From assembly GCA_022747635.1 (NCBI GenBank), contig JAKTNV010000004.1, positions 22,079,469 to 22,143,468 on the forward strand: a stretch of DNA of 64,000 bases, written 5' to 3'. Positions within the stretch are counted from its first letter, which is position 1. Every line of letters starts with the position of its first letter. The notes below the pieces were generated by a model. It was not told where the DNA came from. It did not search any database and was given only the letters and a program-made list of their open reading frames with translations. Positions 47,742 to 60,100 of the stretch are shown here, in pieces. This DNA comes from Hetaerina americana (taxonomy: Eukaryota > Arthropoda > Insecta > Odonata > Calopterygidae). A program made the translations under genes and the position numbers.

Positions 47742-47812
47742 TGGTAGCTTAACTGGCTAAAGCACTCGGCAGGATACCGAGGGGTCTAGGTGTGAATCCC
47801 GGACAAGGAGAA
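47742..47812 (+). mobile_element. tRNA-like SINE head, degenerate
   Basis: A box TAGCTTAACTGG and an imperfect B box GGTGTGAATCCC lie at tRNA-like spacing, with an anticodon-stem-like CTCGGCAGGATACCGAG between them. The acceptor ends do not pair, so this is more likely a decayed tRNA-derived SINE than a tRNA gene. Confidence 0.5.
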
Positions 47813-49287
47813 TGATTCTTACTATGAAAGGGTTCCATTGAAATACCAAAATATTATTAATGACCCTTGGTAACTTACTAGAAGTTTACAGTTGGGTTAA
47901 ATGTTTCCTAATTTTTTCATTTAATTCCCCGGAGAAAAAATTAAAACTTACTGGGAGTAAAGTTAGTATTTGGAAAAATTCAAATAATCTGCGGGAAATG
48001 ACGTAAAGGTAAGTTGGGTGGAGTCATCCACTTTGAAAATTTCCTCAGGGGAGAAATCATTCGAGTAGATCGAGGATTAACTGCTGAAGCTCTCGCTCGG
48101 CATTCAAAGCTGCCATATTCAGATCTCCGTCTTTACTATTGATTTTTTGTGCTGCATATGTATAGCACAATACGATATATGTGCGTATTGTACAAATAAG
48201 TATATATGCGTATTCCCAATGCATTACATGTGCTTTAAATGGGAGCTTAGAACCTTGGAAAACCTAAAAACACTGTAGGATCGAGGTATTTCTTCATCAT
48301 ACATGCACATAGATGTGACCCTAAACCGACCTTAAAAATTTGATTCTAGGCAAAGACTTATGCGAATTATCTCGGCACATGTACTATAACATTTGGTTAC
48401 TCAAATTATTATTAATAGAGACTTGCTACTTAAAGGTGTCATATTAAACTATTTAATTTGATATAGATAGTTGTCATATCTTTGATAATTATAATTGGAA
48501 TTAATACTTATCAAAGCCCTTCGCTATATTTGTCAATAAAAGCTACGAATGAACCCATATTAAATATTCCCTCCCCTTCTGCCTAAACTAAAATATAATT
48601 GTAAAGTTCATAGAGTTTAAATTTAGATAAACCTACCAGTTTGATCTCTTCTATTTTATTAATAATATTCGTATTCTCGCAATAGAAGATCAAATTTATC
48701 ATCCCCGCCATTTTCTCTATTTCAAAATTAATCATTTACCATGCAGCCCTTATATGCATTGCGTCCATATCTCCATTATCTCTTGAGCTTCGATAAAAGC
48801 TTTTTCCATATTTTATAGTGAGAAATGTTTTTCTTTCTTACTTCAGAGCATCCTTTTCATTTATATGCAGTTCACTCATTGAATCCTGTCTCTTAAATCT
48901 CCCCATATACTTGTATTTGCACTGCAATATCTAGCAGCTTAACTCAGCTCAATTCATGTCTCACCTGAGTTTATGATCAACAATTTCTTCGCTTCTCACA
49001 AATCATATCCTTTCCCCTAAATTCCTAGGAAGCAAGACTATGGTCTTGCCACTTTTTTTTTTCTCAAGTGAAATTTCACCAAAAACAGGTACCAGCAGCA
49101 GTAACTGTCGCTCCTTCGATGGAGTCATGTCAGTGACGGAGTGAGAGTATTATTGTCCACCAGGAGGGGGTGCTCAAAATAGTCGTCCAAGATTCTTTTC
49201 TACGCGGCTTTAGGATCACTAGAATAAAATCTATTCTGAGTATAGAGCTAAGGACTACAAGTTATATTATCTGGAATATGTGATACA
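47813..49287. other. Unassigned DNA
   Basis: Nothing recognised. Confidence 0.5.
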
Positions 49288-49324
49288 CAGGGTTCGTCCG
49301 GAAAATAAGTGTACTGACTCCTGG

Positions 49325-49354
49325 GCTGGGCGCGCCGCTCCAGGCGCGCCCAGC
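49325..49354. repeat. GC-rich 12-bp hairpin near mariner end
   Basis: GCTGGGCGCGCC (49325-49336) pairs perfectly with GGCGCGCCCAGC (49343-49354) around GCTCCA. It lies just inside the left terminal repeat, in the leader before the transposase start. Confidence 0.9.
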
Positions 49355-49491
49355 ACCGCTCTGACAGGCTGCGATTGGAGGGGGGTATATTGGCAAGCGA
49401 CGCTGAAAAAGGCAGTCGGCTCTGAGCTGTGGTGTAGTGAGGAGCTCTGTTAACGCGAACCTCCACGCTTCGACCCACGTCACGGAACGCG

Positions 49492-49774
49492 ATGCCGAAG
49501 TTTTTGGAGCAGCATTATTCCATCAAATTTGCGGTAAAGCTTGGGAAATCGTCTACCAAAACTGTCGGTATGATTAACCAGGCTTACGGGGAGTCAGCCA
49601 TGTCCAGAAACATGATCTTTCGGTGGCACAAGATGTTCGTGGAGGGCAGAGAAGAGGTCGACGACGAGTCTTCGAGAGGTTCCCGATGATGCCTTCGCGG
49701 GAGCGCTCCAGGAATGGGAACGCCGCTGGAACAAGTGTATCGACTCACAAGGGTCCTATTTTGAGGAATATTAG
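49492..49774 (+). pseudogene. Mariner transposase, internally deleted
   Basis: The N-terminal helix-turn-helix portion begins MPKFLEQHYSIKF and reaches FRWHKMFVEGREEV. A deletion near 49680 joins it to the C-terminal end in another frame, which reads WERRWNKCIDSQGSYFEEY and stops at 49774. In its own frame the N-terminal part stops at 49687-49689. All catalytic aspartates are gone. Both tails match the ordinary mariner transposase pattern. Confidence 0.9.
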
Positions 49775-49847
49775 CTTAAGATATGTAAAAGTGTAATAAA
49801 TTTTTTTTTCTGAGCTCAGTACACTTATTTTCCGGACGAACCCTGTA

Positions 49848-50146
49848 CTACCGAATTTCTTTTAAATAAAGTTTGAATAAATAATTCAAATGCTACGCCA
49901 TGAAATCTCAACTTTGTTGACTCATGGATTGTGCAATATATTATTCCCGAAAGCAAAACGTACCCTAATTGCATTAAAAAAGAAATTGACTAAGTAGCAG
50001 AGGTGGGACTCCGAAAAAAGGCACACAAATTTTCAATAATTTCGTGGTCCAAATCACCCCTTCCCATATGTTTAATGCAAATATGTTTATTGTGTGTATA
50101 TATACATAATATATATACATGTATGATATACATATACATGTCTAAA

Positions 50147-50147
<1 letters not shown>
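49848..50147. other. Unassigned AT-rich DNA
   Basis: Nothing recognised. Confidence 0.5.

Positions 50148-50240
<93 letters not shown>
50148..50240. repeat. (TA)n microsatellite
   Basis: About 46 uninterrupted TA units, followed by TTTA-type repeats to about 50265. Confidence 0.95.
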
Positions 50241-50245
<5 letters not shown>

Positions 50246-50265
50246 TTATTTATATTTATATATTT

Positions 50266-53200
50266 ATTCTTACATTGTTTCAATCATACAATTCCCTTTC
50301 TGGACCTTAAAATATCCGTTTTTCTGGACGCGAAAGCTTTTAAGGCCAAATCCAGCCACAACTTTTTCGATCTTACTCCATCCTTTTAGGCTGATTACTC
50401 TTCTCTTTTAATATGGAGATTGACGGAGAATTGACTTGGCGGAATTATGAATTGTAAATTAATAATTTTCAAATATTCCACTTTAATTTTGTAATGTGGT
50501 AAATAATGGAGAAATGTTTGGACAGAGAGAAAGATAAGGGCAGCGGTTTTGAGTAAAGTGGGCTAAGAGAGGATTTTTTTGCAGGAATTCGAAAATTTTG
50601 GAAAGTGGGAAGAGGTGGTGGAATTTGGAGAGCCATAATAGGAGGGAGAATGAGGGTAATTGGGATAAAAGAAGGAAGAGAGTATACTTTTTGTGCAGCA
50701 TGAAGGTAGAAAAGAGTTACGAAGAAATGGAACAGGAAATAAAGCTGGGCGAGTAATACTGTTCTACCGTGGTACTTAAATGATAGATTTCAGAGAACGC
50801 CCAACATTTACCTTCATAAATTTACCTTGAATGAATGATTCCAGTTATGCATTATCTCTTGATAAACAAAGGCAAAGCCCATTTCATTCGTTCTTGTGAA
50901 TAAGTGAAGGGAAGGGTTACTAGAAGTCAATTCGTGATACTTCCTAAGATTCCTTAACGTAAACACACAGGAAGCTTAGAGAAAACATGTCATCAAAATT
51001 AATTATTTCAAATTAATGATTAACTGCCTTTCAATAATCAGTGTGTGGGTTGAAATAATACTAAAAATGAATTCTTAACTTGGCCAATAAATAATTAATT
51101 CAAACGATCTTCATCGCAGTTATTCCTGGAAATGAAGAGGCCTCATTTTCCTTAAAAAAGGTGGAACATGTTATACCTTTTTAGGCTTCAAAATAAAAAT
51201 TAATTCACACATTATTGGTATGTTAGTTTGGCGTAATTTATTGGAATTCAAGCCTAAAATGGTAGATATTTACAAAAAGTAGGTAGATTCGTGCGTTTTA
51301 CTGGCAAAATATCATATTTTATTACATGAATGTCGAAGGTCTAAGATAGTATCCCAGCAGAGTATTAAGTGGACCCTTTAATTATGTCGATGTATTACTT
51401 CCTAGATTAAGCTTGAATTTTTATGAAATTTTAATTTTATTAACCTATGAAATGGTAAAAAATTATCATATTTCAAATATACGTGCATGAACAAGAATTT
51501 CTGGAATATTTACTTCCTCATCCACGTTGTTCACTGAGCTTGCGAAATCTTTAAATGAATCCGTTCTCCTCTTTTCAGTGCAAAAATTGAACCTAGGAAT
51601 GATGCCTGACGAGAAACTTTAAAAAAATATTTTGTTGAAATTATGTAGAAAAAAAATTATAGCTAACCTGTTGTTTAACTTGGCCTTCTGAAGACGTTGA
51701 ATCTTTAATGCACACGAAAATCCAGGAATGAAGCCGAATATGGTACGAAATATGTTAATGAGTTTTTTCTTTCTGGATATTATATGTTGCGTGTTAAGGT
51801 AATGTAGAAAGGGAAAGATATAAAAAGCCAAATTATTAATGTATCGTAATTATTTCATGCTCAATCCACGGTAGAAAAATTAATTTTATCCCAATTGAAT
51901 GCAATATTGCATATATCATTCGTGAGATGGTAAATGTTGAACGAAGGCTATAGTAGGATAGATTATTGCGAAAATGATGGTGTAATATCTGGTTTCGGGA
52001 CCCTATTTACAGATCAAAGTTCAGTTTCAATATATCATAATCATAAGGTATCCTTACGTCTCTCTCCGCAGTAATATGAGACCTTCAATTGTGTCTACAG
52101 TCAACCTCAAGCGACCATGTTTGCAATACTACTTACCCAATGGAAAATATTGAACCGCCTGTTTCAATAAATACAGTTCGTCAACGTTATCGCTAAAAGA
52201 AAAGAAAATATTAACATTTTAATTCTCTCTTGTTTATTAATATCAATCCAAACTTTGTTCTTGATAAACATGTATCCTTAAGAATAGTTAAATTAAGTGT
52301 GAAAACGCACGCACACGTATATGCATGGTGTGGGAAAATAGCCTCCAGTTCAATATAATGGTTCACAACTTACGCAAGCTATTTTAGGCCATAGGGTATT
52401 TTATTTTTTGCTGGGACCTCCGTAATATTTACTCCCTCGCAAACATTGTTCCAGTGAGTTGGTGAAAACTTTAAATGAGTTCACCTTCCTCTGAATTCCC
52501 GGCATGCTAAATATCTGCAAAATTTCTGACTACTCCCCGGCACAAGAAAATGTGTTCAAGGACCATTTCCAATGGGTAAAGAAGTGGTACTTATTTTATT
52601 TCATCACATATTCCGTTGCTCTGTGCAATGCAAAATTTTTACACCACAAGAGAAAGAACATTTCCAGAATCGTCGTTGGAAATCCTTTTGGAGGAAATGT
52701 GTGGGGGTACTAATAAATGAATTCGCTTGAAGTCTGTTCCTTATCTCTTACACATTTTTCCAAAATATAAATTCAGCATATTGAATTCTATGATAGCTTC
52801 ATTCTAAATTCCTTGCATTTTTATAATTGTTAAAAATCAGTCCGCATTGTTTTTATCGGCTCCCTAAAAATATATTCAGCGCATTGTCATGAAATTCGAA
52901 AATATTTCAGCGGAATTGAACGCTGAACACCATACTGAACTGGATGAACATACTGGCTGAACACCAGTAAATTAACATAATAATAGCATTAATTTAATTG
53001 TATTACTCTTCCCTCACCAATATTTGAAATAATTCAAATATTCCAAGGAAATTATGATAACGCATCCAAAGGAAAAAAAAGATTTCTTGGTCATAACATA
53101 GTACATGAGTGCACAGTACTTTTATTATGCGATTAGTTAATGTAAATGTCAAACCTTTTACTCACCAAAAATAAAAATAGAAATAGTTTTTCAACGCATT

Positions 53201-53689
53201 AGACACGAAAATGTTTATAAACAAATGTAAATGTTAGACTATTTTTGCTCTGCAGAAATTTTTATGTAACTTTACTCATTTATTTTCTAGCCATCCTAAA
53301 ATATTCATATTGATCATGATTGAAAATAATATAGATATCAGCAGTTCCTTTTCAAAATACTGATTAATACACTATTACAATTCAATGGGAAATATAAAAA
53401 TTATTCAAGTTGTCCTCATTAATCAGTTGTAAACGGCTTAGATCGAGAAAAATATGTTGTAAAGAAATTTAATTTGGAAACTGGAAAAAATTAATTGATG
53501 GATGAAGAAATGTAAGTTTATAAATATTCACCTTAAGGTGCAATATTGAAATCGATGTAAAAGAATCGGTCTCCAAATACCATTATTGAATATAGGTGTT
53601 TTATATTCGGACACGGCTTACGCCATGAAAAACAATTTAATGATTTTTTTCCATATGCTTGTTTACCGTTTAAGAAGTACTTAGGGTGG
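50266..53689. other. Unassigned DNA
   Basis: A purine-rich stretch at 50480-50720 and short open frames are present. Nothing is recognised. Confidence 0.45.
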
Positions 53690-54118
53690 AAACAGGCTGA
53701 AAACGTTTCTTTTTTGTGCCGTTCTCTTCACCGAGACCAACATGCATTCCATTTGAATCTTACCTCCCTTCATTCTGTCCAACATTCCTACCCTTGAAAT
53801 TCCTCTACATTGCTTGCCTAACATCATCTCTCCTCTACCACCTTCAGAATTAGATAACCAATCAAAATTCTTTACAACCACGTTTCTTTTTTTCTTAGGA
53901 TATCTCACAGAAGCCCTCTTTTTCCACCTTAATACGTGGTACATCATTTAGTTTTCTTTCTGTTCAATTTCACGTTTTACATCCTTTTCCACACCCGCTT
54001 CTCAAAAGCCTTTAATATATCTATCCGTCAGTCATCTGGCTTCAACGAGCAAGTTTCGGAGCCATAAAAAAGCACACTTCAAAACAGTTTTCACGTGTTT
54101 TCTTAACCTCTTGGCATA
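53690..54118 (-). pseudogene. Non-LTR retrotransposon ORF2, C-terminal remnant
   Basis: On the minus strand, from about 54085, the translation reads FYGSETCSLKPDD, a stop, then AFEKRVWKRM, and later LGKQCRGISRVGMLDRMKGG. This follows the usual LINE ORF2 tail order: LYGSETWxL, LEAFExxxWRRM, GKRxRGxxRxxMLDxxKGG. There are several stops and frameshifts, and the catalytic RT motifs are upstream and missing. The remnant abuts the mariner fragment at 54122, whose insertion may have separated it from the rest of the element. Confidence 0.75.
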
Positions 54119-54121
54119 ATA

Positions 54122-54486
54122 CGAGGGTAATCCCAGAAGTACCCAACCAAACAAAGAAAAAACAAAGATTTTGGAAAAAAAAAGTATTTAATTTCAACAT
54201 AATCTCCTTTAAGCTCTATACACTTTTCCCAGCAATGCTCAATAAGTGCGATACCTTTTTAAAATAAGACTTGTTTTGCCTGACAAAATAGCCATTAACT
54301 GCTGACATCACTTCTCCACGGTTGGAAAATCTTTGATAACGAGCCATTTTTACAAGTTTGCAAAGAGAAAATAATCCGAGAGGCTTAATCTGGAGAATAT
54401 GGTGCATGAGATAGCAATTCCAACTTTAATTCATGAGTTTTGGCCATTGCAATGACGAATTTGTGCGCTGGTGCATCAATTATGGG
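54122..54486 (-). pseudogene. Third mariner family, one end plus transposase remnant
   Basis: A terminal repeat starting CGAGGGTAATCCCAGAAGTA follows TA at 54120-54121. On the minus strand the decayed transposase reads DAPAHKFVIAMAK, then HAPYSPD, a stop, and KMARYQRFSNRGEVM to the C-terminus. HAPYSPD is the region of the third catalytic aspartate. Stops and frameshifts are present, and the other end of the element is not found, so it is a one-sided fossil. Confidence 0.8.
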
Positions 54487-56979
54487 CTCGTAAGCTAAAC
54501 TTAGTTTTAAATTTATTTTTCAAGACGGCTGATCATTTCATATTCCTTTGTTTTAAAATAGTCATTATATGTTTTCATGTCTAATTTTTCTCTGACACTC
54601 TTAGTGTTTAATTTTGTTTTCAAGGTTCTATTCAGCACAATATCAGAGGTAGAATATACTCACTCATGATCTTCTCCAAGAACTCCATCGGTTTATTTCC
54701 CTCCTGTAACCTAGTTGCGGCAATTGTCTCTCCAAAAAACGGAAACAGCAAAAAACGTCACTTTTTGATTTACATACTTTGATTTTTTTATTTGATTTTG
54801 ATTAACAATAGTTTTAATTAAACAATACACCTAATTGTAGGTATTTTAGATTTTAAATAGGCTGACTGTAGCATTTAAATCTAAACATGTCTTTCTCGAT
54901 TACAATTACAAATTAGGAACAACGAAATAAAAGTTTTTTTTTTAAAGTATTGGGAAGAAATTTATCCTGACGTGACTGCACGTTGCAGGCTCGATGGCGG
55001 GGGGTCTTACCATAAACACGCGCGGTCATTTTTTGCCCAGGTGTGATAATTAAGCGGTTATTACGTAGCATTGTGTTACCATGAAATTCCATAAAAATAT
55101 TAAATGACTCCGGAGTTACTGTTCAAATTTTGATAGACAAACTTGTAATAAAAGAAATTTAGGGAATAAATAAATCCATGAACAATAGAAAAGAGTAGTT
55201 TTCTAAAAACATAAAATATGTGTTGCTATTGAATTTTGCATCGACTTATGCTGTAAATACGCAAAATTAGAGTGTATTTTTTACGCAGGGGCTCAAGTTT
55301 ATTGTTTCACAAAGAGTATGCCATGAATATTATCCCTCATCAAGCTCAAACCTATGACAAGACGTGGTGGCTGACCTAAAGTAGCATGAGAGAGAACATT
55401 GAACTGGTCAGATTGAAGAACAAGACAATTACATGCGGCAAAATATTCCTGCATTGTAGACGAATTATTATGGAGCAAAACCAGAAATTCCCGGTGCTGG
55501 AGCTAATATCGCGACTATAGACCTATTTACCTCCGGTTCGTGGGTTAATGAGTCATCAAGAGACTTCCGCTAAGTTGGCCTACATGCGACCGCACTCAAC
55601 ATCCCGCTGCGCTACTCCGCGAAAATTTGTCAATGACTCTGCCCGCCATCTCCCGCATGGAGGAGAACAGAAAAAATAAAGACTCTGCTCGCCAAACATC
55701 GTAATATCGCACGGCTGCTCCATTGAGGGGTGGAGGGTTGCTGCAAACTTTGATAAATAGACCAATTAATGAAACAACTGCAAATTTTAGATATGGAATT
55801 AAAACCATTCCCTTTAGAACCTCTGAGATCGGTTAGAGATTGGTTTCTTGGAAATTTTATTCTCAATGGCTTCCGTACAATTTTCTCCTTTCCAAATCAT
55901 CTCTCATTCAATACTCTCCCATCTCTTTCCTACTCAACTTCATCGCTTCTATTCTCTCCCTCTCTCCACCCTCATATTCCCCCGCACTCCTACTTCCGCA
56001 CGCTACATTCATTTTCTTTCCCTTTCGCTAATTATTTATTTTTCGCCCGTCTCATACTCCCATCCTGTCTCCCTTCCAACCTCCAGCCTGCCTCCTCCCT
56101 TCTCTTAAACCTCATTACCGGCATTCCCCGTCGTTTCGCGAACATTGACCTCCTCCTTTCCCTCTCTCTCCATTCAATCCAAAAAGTGTCGGAAACAGCA
56201 CAAGCAAAATCTACCCGTTTTCATTTCCTGCCTTTAATGCAATGAAAACAGGGGAAATACTCGGAATGAAAAAAGGTTGGGAGGATGGGGGAAGGTGAGA
56301 TGAAATTATAGGGGCGACCTGTGATTTCTCTCTCTGCTTTTCTATTAGCGTTGGCGCGGAGCGGCCTCAATGATGGTCGGTAAATGCCCAATGGTAAAAC
56401 GATCATCGCGAATTAAAAGTGGGTTGGGTAAGCAAGTTGCGATGGGGATTCGTTGCCTCGCCGATGGGAACCCTTACTTGAGCCGTTAATTGGTCGTATC
56501 ATTCATTCAAAGGCACTTGGGCCTCTGTCGGACTGCTGAATACTGCGAAAGACCTATTTTTCAGATTTTTGAGCCGAAGAAAATATTTTCAATTTACTTA
56601 CCCTTTTCCAGCACAATCGAATTTGCTCTCTTTCTCTCTCTCTTGAGGCTGTTATTGGATGGTAAGAACGGGAGTTAATCGAGGAAATCGGATAAGTTCA
56701 TTGAGTAAACCTTGTAATTTAATGAGAAACGGTAGGGATTGAAGGGATTGATGATGAGATAATTCCATTTATATGCATACTTCATTATTTTGGTCTTTCA
56801 GATTATGGTTAACGACGAATCCTAACAATGATTACTGCAGCATTCAAACGAATTTTTATAGTATTTTTGGTAAAATACCAATAGATACGACTCACAAAAT
56901 GGGCTAATAATATTAACTTTTTTCAAGCAGATTCTTCAATTTGTTTCTATAATAGCATAAAATATTACTAAGTTACGAT
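54487..56979. other. Unassigned DNA with a pyrimidine-rich stretch
   Basis: About 55880-56170 is rich in C and T on the plus strand. The 158-codon frame over it (55769-56245) is mostly Ser, Leu, Phe and Pro and looks composition-driven. No domain is recognised. Confidence 0.4.
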
Positions 56980-57157
56980 GAATAACTGATCGCAGCACTT
57001 TTCCACTTGATAAAAATTTTTATTTTACCATCTGGTTTCGAGGTATTACATCATAATCAGGTATGTCATTGACATGATGATGATGATGTAATACATCGGA
57101 ACGCAGTCGTAAAATAAAAAACGTTATCAAGTGGAAAAGTTCTAAGATCAGTTATTC
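56980..57157. repeat. Inverted repeat with two decayed hammerhead-like motifs
   Basis: Diverged inverted arms run from about 56980 to the centre near 57065 and back out to 57157; CACTTTTCCACTTGATAA on the left mirrors TTATCAAGTGGAAAAGT on the right. The minus strand reads CTGATTATGATGTAATACCT, then CGAAACCAGATGGTAAAATA. The plus strand has the counterpart with GGAAC in place of GAAAC. Both have lost core bases, so they are fossils of the layout seen at 11 and 24 kb. Confidence 0.7.
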
Positions 57158-60100
57158 TTTATTATGTTCGACTGCCACCATATTACGCCTGAAGCTACTC
57201 AATTTGTACAAAGTTACGACTTCAAATTTAACTATCAATTTACTATCAAAAAAGGAGAATCACCTAAAATATGAAAATTTACGAAGGATTCAACATATGC
57301 TGTTATTGTACAAATGTTGCAGAATTAAAGGTCTACTATATATGGTTTTTGGCGAATAACAAAGCGTAAATGTAAACTCACCATTATTTACCGTTTCAAC
57401 AGTATTCGAAAATAGTTATTGCAAAAATCATCTTAATTCTTCTTATGCCTTTCCACATACTTTCCACGCTAAGCCATCTAACATAAGTTGCCCAAAATAA
57501 AGACGACTATAAATCTCTAAACAAATTAAATAATTTTGGGACAATAACACATAAAACCTACAGCCATGTTGTGTATAACATGCTGATGTATCATATCTAA
57601 ACTACTTTCTTAGTTTGAGATTCCAGTTATACATTCTCCTATTTGTTATATTAATGAAATGTTTGTCAGTAATTATACCTGGAATATATTTTCTATGGAT
57701 ATAATATTTAATGGATATTTTCAATCAGAGTTACGTCATTTTAAGTGAAAAGATAGATGTCATGCATTTTATGGGTTACTTCCAATTTGATTTTATCCAA
57801 CTAAATTTTCATCAAATAGACATTGTACCTGTATTTGCATTAATGATCTTATCAATTGTATTGAGCGATTTGAAGGTGCTTGTTTAGAATTTTTAGTAAT
57901 ATGGCAAGATATGCGAGATTTTGAAATTAAATTTGACCTAAACTTTAGGCATCCAATAATTTCAGGAACAGAGGAAGTATTTAAGTCCGAAAATGATTGA
58001 AGAAATATCAAATTAGCCGAAGAAAATATCCTTCATTCTCGAACCGAGACCTTCTTACGTTGACTGAAATTTAAATACCAGTCAATACACGAGTTGCATT
58101 AGTAGTTTTCCGAAATCAACAAAAGTAGCCTGTACTCAGACCACGCCAAGGCGATCTGGGAGTCAGTCCTGTCGTGGTAACAGATGTATTATGAGGATTA
58201 CCATAGGAATGAGGACAGGCAAAAATTGCGAAAACTTTTATATAATTGTAACATTGTTGCATACAATACCCAACTCAATAGTATTTAGTCGAATCATCCG
58301 CAATGAAAAAAATAATTCAAATATTAAAAAATTGCAGATGTTTTTCCCTGATGGGGCAATATGGTAAAAAATAGACAAAATTTGACCTATAGAAGTAAAA
58401 AATATAGGACGGGAAAAAGTGAATGTAATTGGTGTTGTCGACACTGAGAAAATTAATACAATAAGTGTAATACTTACAAGAGATCAAAAGAATGATGCTT
58501 CCAAAATTCATCAAATCTCGTGGGTGAGTTTTGGATTATTGAAAATACCTTTTCAGAATAATGCCATTGGAAATTTTTGTTTCAGTTTTATTTACTGCCA
58601 AGGCCCATTCCATAATGTCACACCTTACATTACTTAATCTCTTGCAAATATTTAGCAAGTTTAATGTTAACACTGAGGGTTGGGGCTTATCGACTCAGAG
58701 ATTTTTAAAAGGTACCTTACGAAAGAGAATGATACACTTTATATTTCATAGCAAGTTAACCACCTATTAAAATTTTTTACAGATGAGGATTCACCGCTGC
58801 ATGCTGCGGTTAATTTATCGATGGTAACATTTACATGCAAGGATCACATCCAAAAAGTTTTTACGGAAACTGTGAGCTAAGTAGCCATTATCAAACGAGC
58901 TAACAACGCGATGTTACCAAATGTCAACTCAACCTACTAATGTAGCTGCTACAAGATATTCATTGATCAACGCAACCATTTCAACGTGTTATATTCTTCG
59001 TTATATTTTGGTCACTTAATAAAAATTACTATAAATATGCATATTGCTTTTTATAATCCATAGGGAATTGGCAACAATTTTTTTTAATTGTATACAAAAT
59101 ATCTTATTTCTCTTCCATGAAATCAATCCTTAACTTTTGATATTTGAATGGGCGTGTTTTCGTAAAAGAAGAACTTAAAATTAATATCTCCTAAGGCACA
59201 AGGGAATGGCAGTTCAGTTTCAAGCAATTGAAGTATTAAGATATACTCCGACAAATTTGCGTGAAGTGGTAATGCAATGGTAACGAGTAGGGTTAACTTA
59301 AATATTCATGTGGGGAGAAGATCTCCTTCCGTCAGTGCCGCAGGATTTCGAGAGAACTTTTGATCCCAAAACTATGGCAATTCGTTATCAACCGTGGAAT
59401 GGCACACACGCAAATGGCACCGCAACGACACCTATTACTAACTCACCACACCACAAGATTATAAATTTCACCCCATAAGCAAGTTTTTAATAGCATCCTC
59501 TTAAAATATTCATGGAATATAAAACTTTCCGTCCAAAACTTTCTTAGATGCCTCGCAGGAGAAGCGTGCTTTCGAAGAAGCCTTGGATTTCGTGGAAGGA
59601 GGAATAAAAATGCCTAAGTTCGCAAGACCAGCATCTGAATTTTTGACACGGCGCGTATGACGCAACCTGAAGTGTTATCTATCCTTCTTACTTCCAAAGC
59701 GACCCTTGAGTTCTATTCAAATTCTGCCTATTTTTTTGACAAAGGTCTTCCATGCATGAAAAATGTCTCTAGAGTTTTCGCTCGCACATAATTGTCAATC
59801 ATAAAGGAAAGGTTCTTTGCTCAATGTGCTCTATTAATGATATATTACGTACGCCAGATTAAAAAGTTTCCGTAAAAACTTTCTTGAATCATTTAACTGT
59901 CCTTTGTTGTGTACATACATGTGTAATGCGAGATACTAGTAGATAATTTTTATCTTTAGGAATTTTTGCCATTATTGCAGCACATCAAATATTCAACCCC
60001 TTAGAATAATCATAAAACCACTGTTATTGAGCAAGCGTACACCCATATTAGAGCATAAAAATATCAATGGATTTTATGAATCAATCAAGCAAACCTTCAC

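Larger units (their letters stand above)
49288..49845 (+). mobile_element. Second mariner family, internally deleted
   Basis: This 558-bp element has perfect 30-bp terminal inverted repeats (49288-49317 and 49816-49845, starting CAGGGTTCGTCCGGAAAATA). TA follows on the right; on the left the expected TA reads CA. It keeps the start and the end of a transposase gene, with the catalytic middle removed. The ends differ from the CGAGGG family, so this is a separate mariner lineage and non-autonomous. Confidence 0.92.

Noticed and set aside
50480..50720. Possible additional LINE tail in a purine-rich stretch
   Set aside because: The translation lacks the expected YGSET or GKRGRG patterns; the purine bias alone could create the likeness.
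55769..56245. 158-codon plus-strand frame
   Set aside because: It translates a pyrimidine-rich stretch into Ser/Leu/Phe/Pro repeats with no recognisable domain.
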